51,112 nt of DNA, from positions 1-51,112 of IMG/VR virus record IMGVR_UViG_3300042010_000260; one strand, written 5' to 3'. The notes under the pieces are model-generated. The model ran no database searches. It worked only from the letters and a program-made list of their open reading frames with translations, and was not told the DNA's origin. Within the stretch, counting starts at the first letter, position 1. Every line of letters begins with the position of its first letter. The DNA comes from a virus. Positions 49,727 to 51,112 of this stretch are shown piece by piece. The translations under genes and the position numbers were made by a program.

Positions 49727-50823
49727 ATTTTAATTCTGATCTCCTGAACCCGCACAGCAAAAGCCCGGCTTTCAGTATCGTCATTGAAGGTAAGGACGTG
49801 ACCACGGTAATGGATGCACGGCTAATGAGTCTGACGCTCACTGATAACCGGGGTTTTGAGGCGGACCAGCTCGATCTGGAACTGGACGACGCTGACGGGC
49901 AGATTGTCCTGCCGCGACGCGGTGCGGTTATTCAGCTGGCGCTGGGGTGGAAGGGCCAGCCACTTTTCCCCAAAGGGGCATTTACCGTTGATGAGATTGA
50001 GCACAGCGGTGCGCCGGATCGTCTGACCATACGCGCGCGTAGTGCCGATTTCCGCGAAACCCTGAATACCCGGCGTGAAAAGTCATGGCACCAGACCACC
50101 GTGGGGGAGGTGATAAAGGAAATCGCGGCCCGGCATAACCTGAAAATGGCCCTGGGCAAAGACCTGATCGATAAGCCGCTGGATCACCTGGACCAGACCA
50201 ATGAAAGTGACGCCAGTTTTTTGATGAAGCTGGCCCGGCAGTATGGAGCCATCGCGTCAGTAAAAGACGGCAATCTGTTATTTATCCGCCAGGGGCAGGG
50301 CAGAACGTCGAGCGGCAGGCCGCTACCGGTTATTACAATTGAGCGTAAGGCCGGTGACGGGCACCGTTTTACCCTGGCTGATCGTGGTGCTTATACCGGA
50401 GTGATCGCTAGCTGGCTGCATACCCGTGAACCGAAGAAGAAAGAAACCACACAGGTGAAGCGCCGCCGTAAGAAAACCGCTGCACCCAAAGAGCCGGAGG
50501 CAAAGCAGGGGGATTATCTGGTGGGAACAGATGAAAACGTGCTGGTCCTGAACCGGACCTATGCCAACCGCAGCAATGCGGAGCGTGCAGCAAAGATGCA
50601 ATGGGAACGGCTGCAGCGTGGGGTTGCGTCCTTCTCCCTGCAGCTTGCAGAAGGCCGGGCCGATCTCTATACGGAAATGCCGGTAAAGGTCAGCGGCTTT
50701 AAACAACCGATAGATGATGCTGAATGGACCATTACCACCCTGACACATGCAGTCAACCCGGATAATGGTTTTACTACCAGTCTGGAACTTGAAGTAAAAA
50801 TTGATGATTTAGAAATGGAATGA
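49723..50823 (+). CDS. D: Baseplate hub gpD
   Basis: 366 aa from a GTG overlapping the U stop. gp27-like hub: SPAFSIVIEGKDVTTVMDARLMSLTLTDNRGFEADQLDLELDD, FTVDEIEHSGAPDRLTIRARSADF, and QTNESDASFLMKLARQYGAIASVKDGNLLFIRQG. A Lys/Arg-rich insert lies near residues 240-265. The last late structural gene. Confidence 0.95.
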   Translation: MNFNSDLLNPHSKSPAFSIVIEGKDVTTVMDARLMSLTLTDNRGFEADQLDLELDDADGQIVLPRRGAVIQLALGWKGQPLFPKGAFTVDEIEHSGAPDRLTIRARSADFRETLNTRREKSWHQTTVGEVIKEIAARHNLKMALGKDLIDKPLDHLDQTNESDASFLMKLARQYGAIASVKDGNLLFIRQGQGRTSSGRPLPVITIERKAGDGHRFTLADRGAYTGVIASWLHTREPKKKETTQVKRRRKKTAAPKEPEAKQGDYLVGTDENVLVLNRTYANRSNAERAAKMQWERLQRGVASFSLQLAEGRADLYTEMPVKVSGFKQPIDDAEWTITTLTHAVNPDNGFTTSLELEVKIDDLEME

Positions 50824-50893
50824 ATAAGTTCACAAAATGGAAGTGTGGTGTATCATTACGTGATTAAGGGGAATTGCCAGGGGGAAAGCGGAT

Positions 50894-51112
50894 ATGATGA
50901 ATTGTCCGAAATGTGGACATGCTGCGCATACTCGTAGCAGCTTTCGTGTGTCAGACAACACAAAGGAGCGCTACTGCCAGTGCCAGAATATTAATTGCGG
51001 TACCACCTTCGTTACTCATGAAACCGTAGTGCGTTTTATTGTTACTCCTGGACTTATCGATCATGCCACTCCGCACCCATTAAATGGTGGTCAGGGACAC
51101 ATGAATTTTTAA
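50894..51112 (+). CDS. ogr: Late transcription activator Ogr
   Basis: 72 aa, the exact length of P2 Ogr. Zinc site C4-x2-C7-x22-C30-x4-C35; HAAHTRSSFRVSDNTKERYCQCQNINCGTTF is the DNA/RNAP-binding core. It activates the late promoters through RNA polymerase alpha; the three TTGT-N12-ACAA boxes here are its likely targets. GGGGGAAAG precedes tandem ATGs. The window ends at its stop codon. Confidence 0.96.
   Translation: MMNCPKCGHAAHTRSSFRVSDNTKERYCQCQNINCGTTFVTHETVVRFIVTPGLIDHATPHPLNGGQGHMNF

Larger units (their letters stand above)
19795..51112. mobile_element. Prophage 2: apparently complete P2/186-like prophage
   Basis: The element runs from the tRNA-Ile fragment to the ogr stop codon at the window edge; attR and the intact tRNA must lie just beyond. 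Every P2 late gene has a counterpart in P2 order (Q P O N M L X, holin, endolysin, lysA/B/C-like, R S V W J I H G FI FII E E' T U D ogr), joined by many ATGA or GTGA stop-start overlaps. The lysogenic side is 186-like (CI and CII families, Fil, Dam, LexA-controlled genes). No frameshift or stop was seen in a structural gene apart from the programmed E/E' site. It may be inducible and could supply late functions to prophage 1. Confidence 0.93.

Noticed and set aside
1-51112. CRISPR array, rRNA genes or insertion sequences
   Set aside because: No regularly spaced repeats, rRNA-like sequence or transposase gene with terminal inverted repeats was seen.

Overview
The window carries two P2/186-type temperate phage genomes (Peduoviridae-like prophages) lying head to tail. 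The host is almost certainly a member of the Enterobacterales. The gpA/Dam/Cox/CII/Fil early genes, the P2-order late genes and the att site (the 3' half of a tRNA-Ile(CAU) gene ending in an encoded CCA) all belong to that group. No chromosomal gene is present, so the genus cannot be named.

Prophage 1 (1 to about 19,840) runs: integrase, a TIR/deoxyribosyltransferase-like cargo gene and the CI repressor on the minus strand; then Cox/Apl, CII, Fil, small early genes, Dam methylase and replication protein A on the plus strand; a LexA-box-controlled 62-codon gene; an Ogr-like zinc-finger activator, portal Q and terminase P on the minus strand; scaffold/protease O, capsid N and a truncated terminase small subunit M on the plus strand. 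At about 13,630 M runs directly into the middle of a tail-fibre gene. Everything normally in between is gone: head completion, lysis, baseplate, sheath, tube and tape. After the junction come fibre assembly, two unassigned tail/baseplate genes and a gpD/gpV-like hub-spike protein, an order resembling HP1/K139-type phages. Prophage 1 is therefore defective for virion production and lysis by itself, but keeps immunity, replication, packaging-motor and capsid genes.

A 47-base tRNA-Ile 3' fragment (19,795-19,841) is the hybrid att site between the two elements. The intact tRNA gene should lie beyond the right edge of the window.

Prophage 2 (about 19,800 to 51,112) looks complete: int, a secreted cargo protein, CI, Cox/Apl, CII, Fil, DUF5347, DUF2732, TraR/DksA zinc finger, Dam, gpA, an SOS pair (62-aa protein plus DinI-like) under overlapping LexA boxes, cargo genes on both sides of a 186-like cos site, then Q P O N M L X, holin, endolysin, LysA-, LysB- and LysC-like genes, R S V W J I H G FI FII E/E' T U D and ogr. 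Three TTGT-N12-ACAA dyads sit exactly where Ogr-activated late promoters belong (P/O divergence, V, FI). A T TTT TTG slippery site produces E+E'.

The parts that vary between the two elements are the most interesting: the cI-int slot (a TIR/deoxyribosyltransferase-like protein in one, a periplasmic protein in the other), the A-cos slot (a small protein plus a three-TM membrane protein), the cos-Q slot (an AT-rich coiled-coil membrane protein), and the right end of prophage 1 (a 104-aa AT-rich gene). These are candidate lysogenic-conversion, superinfection-exclusion or anti-phage genes.
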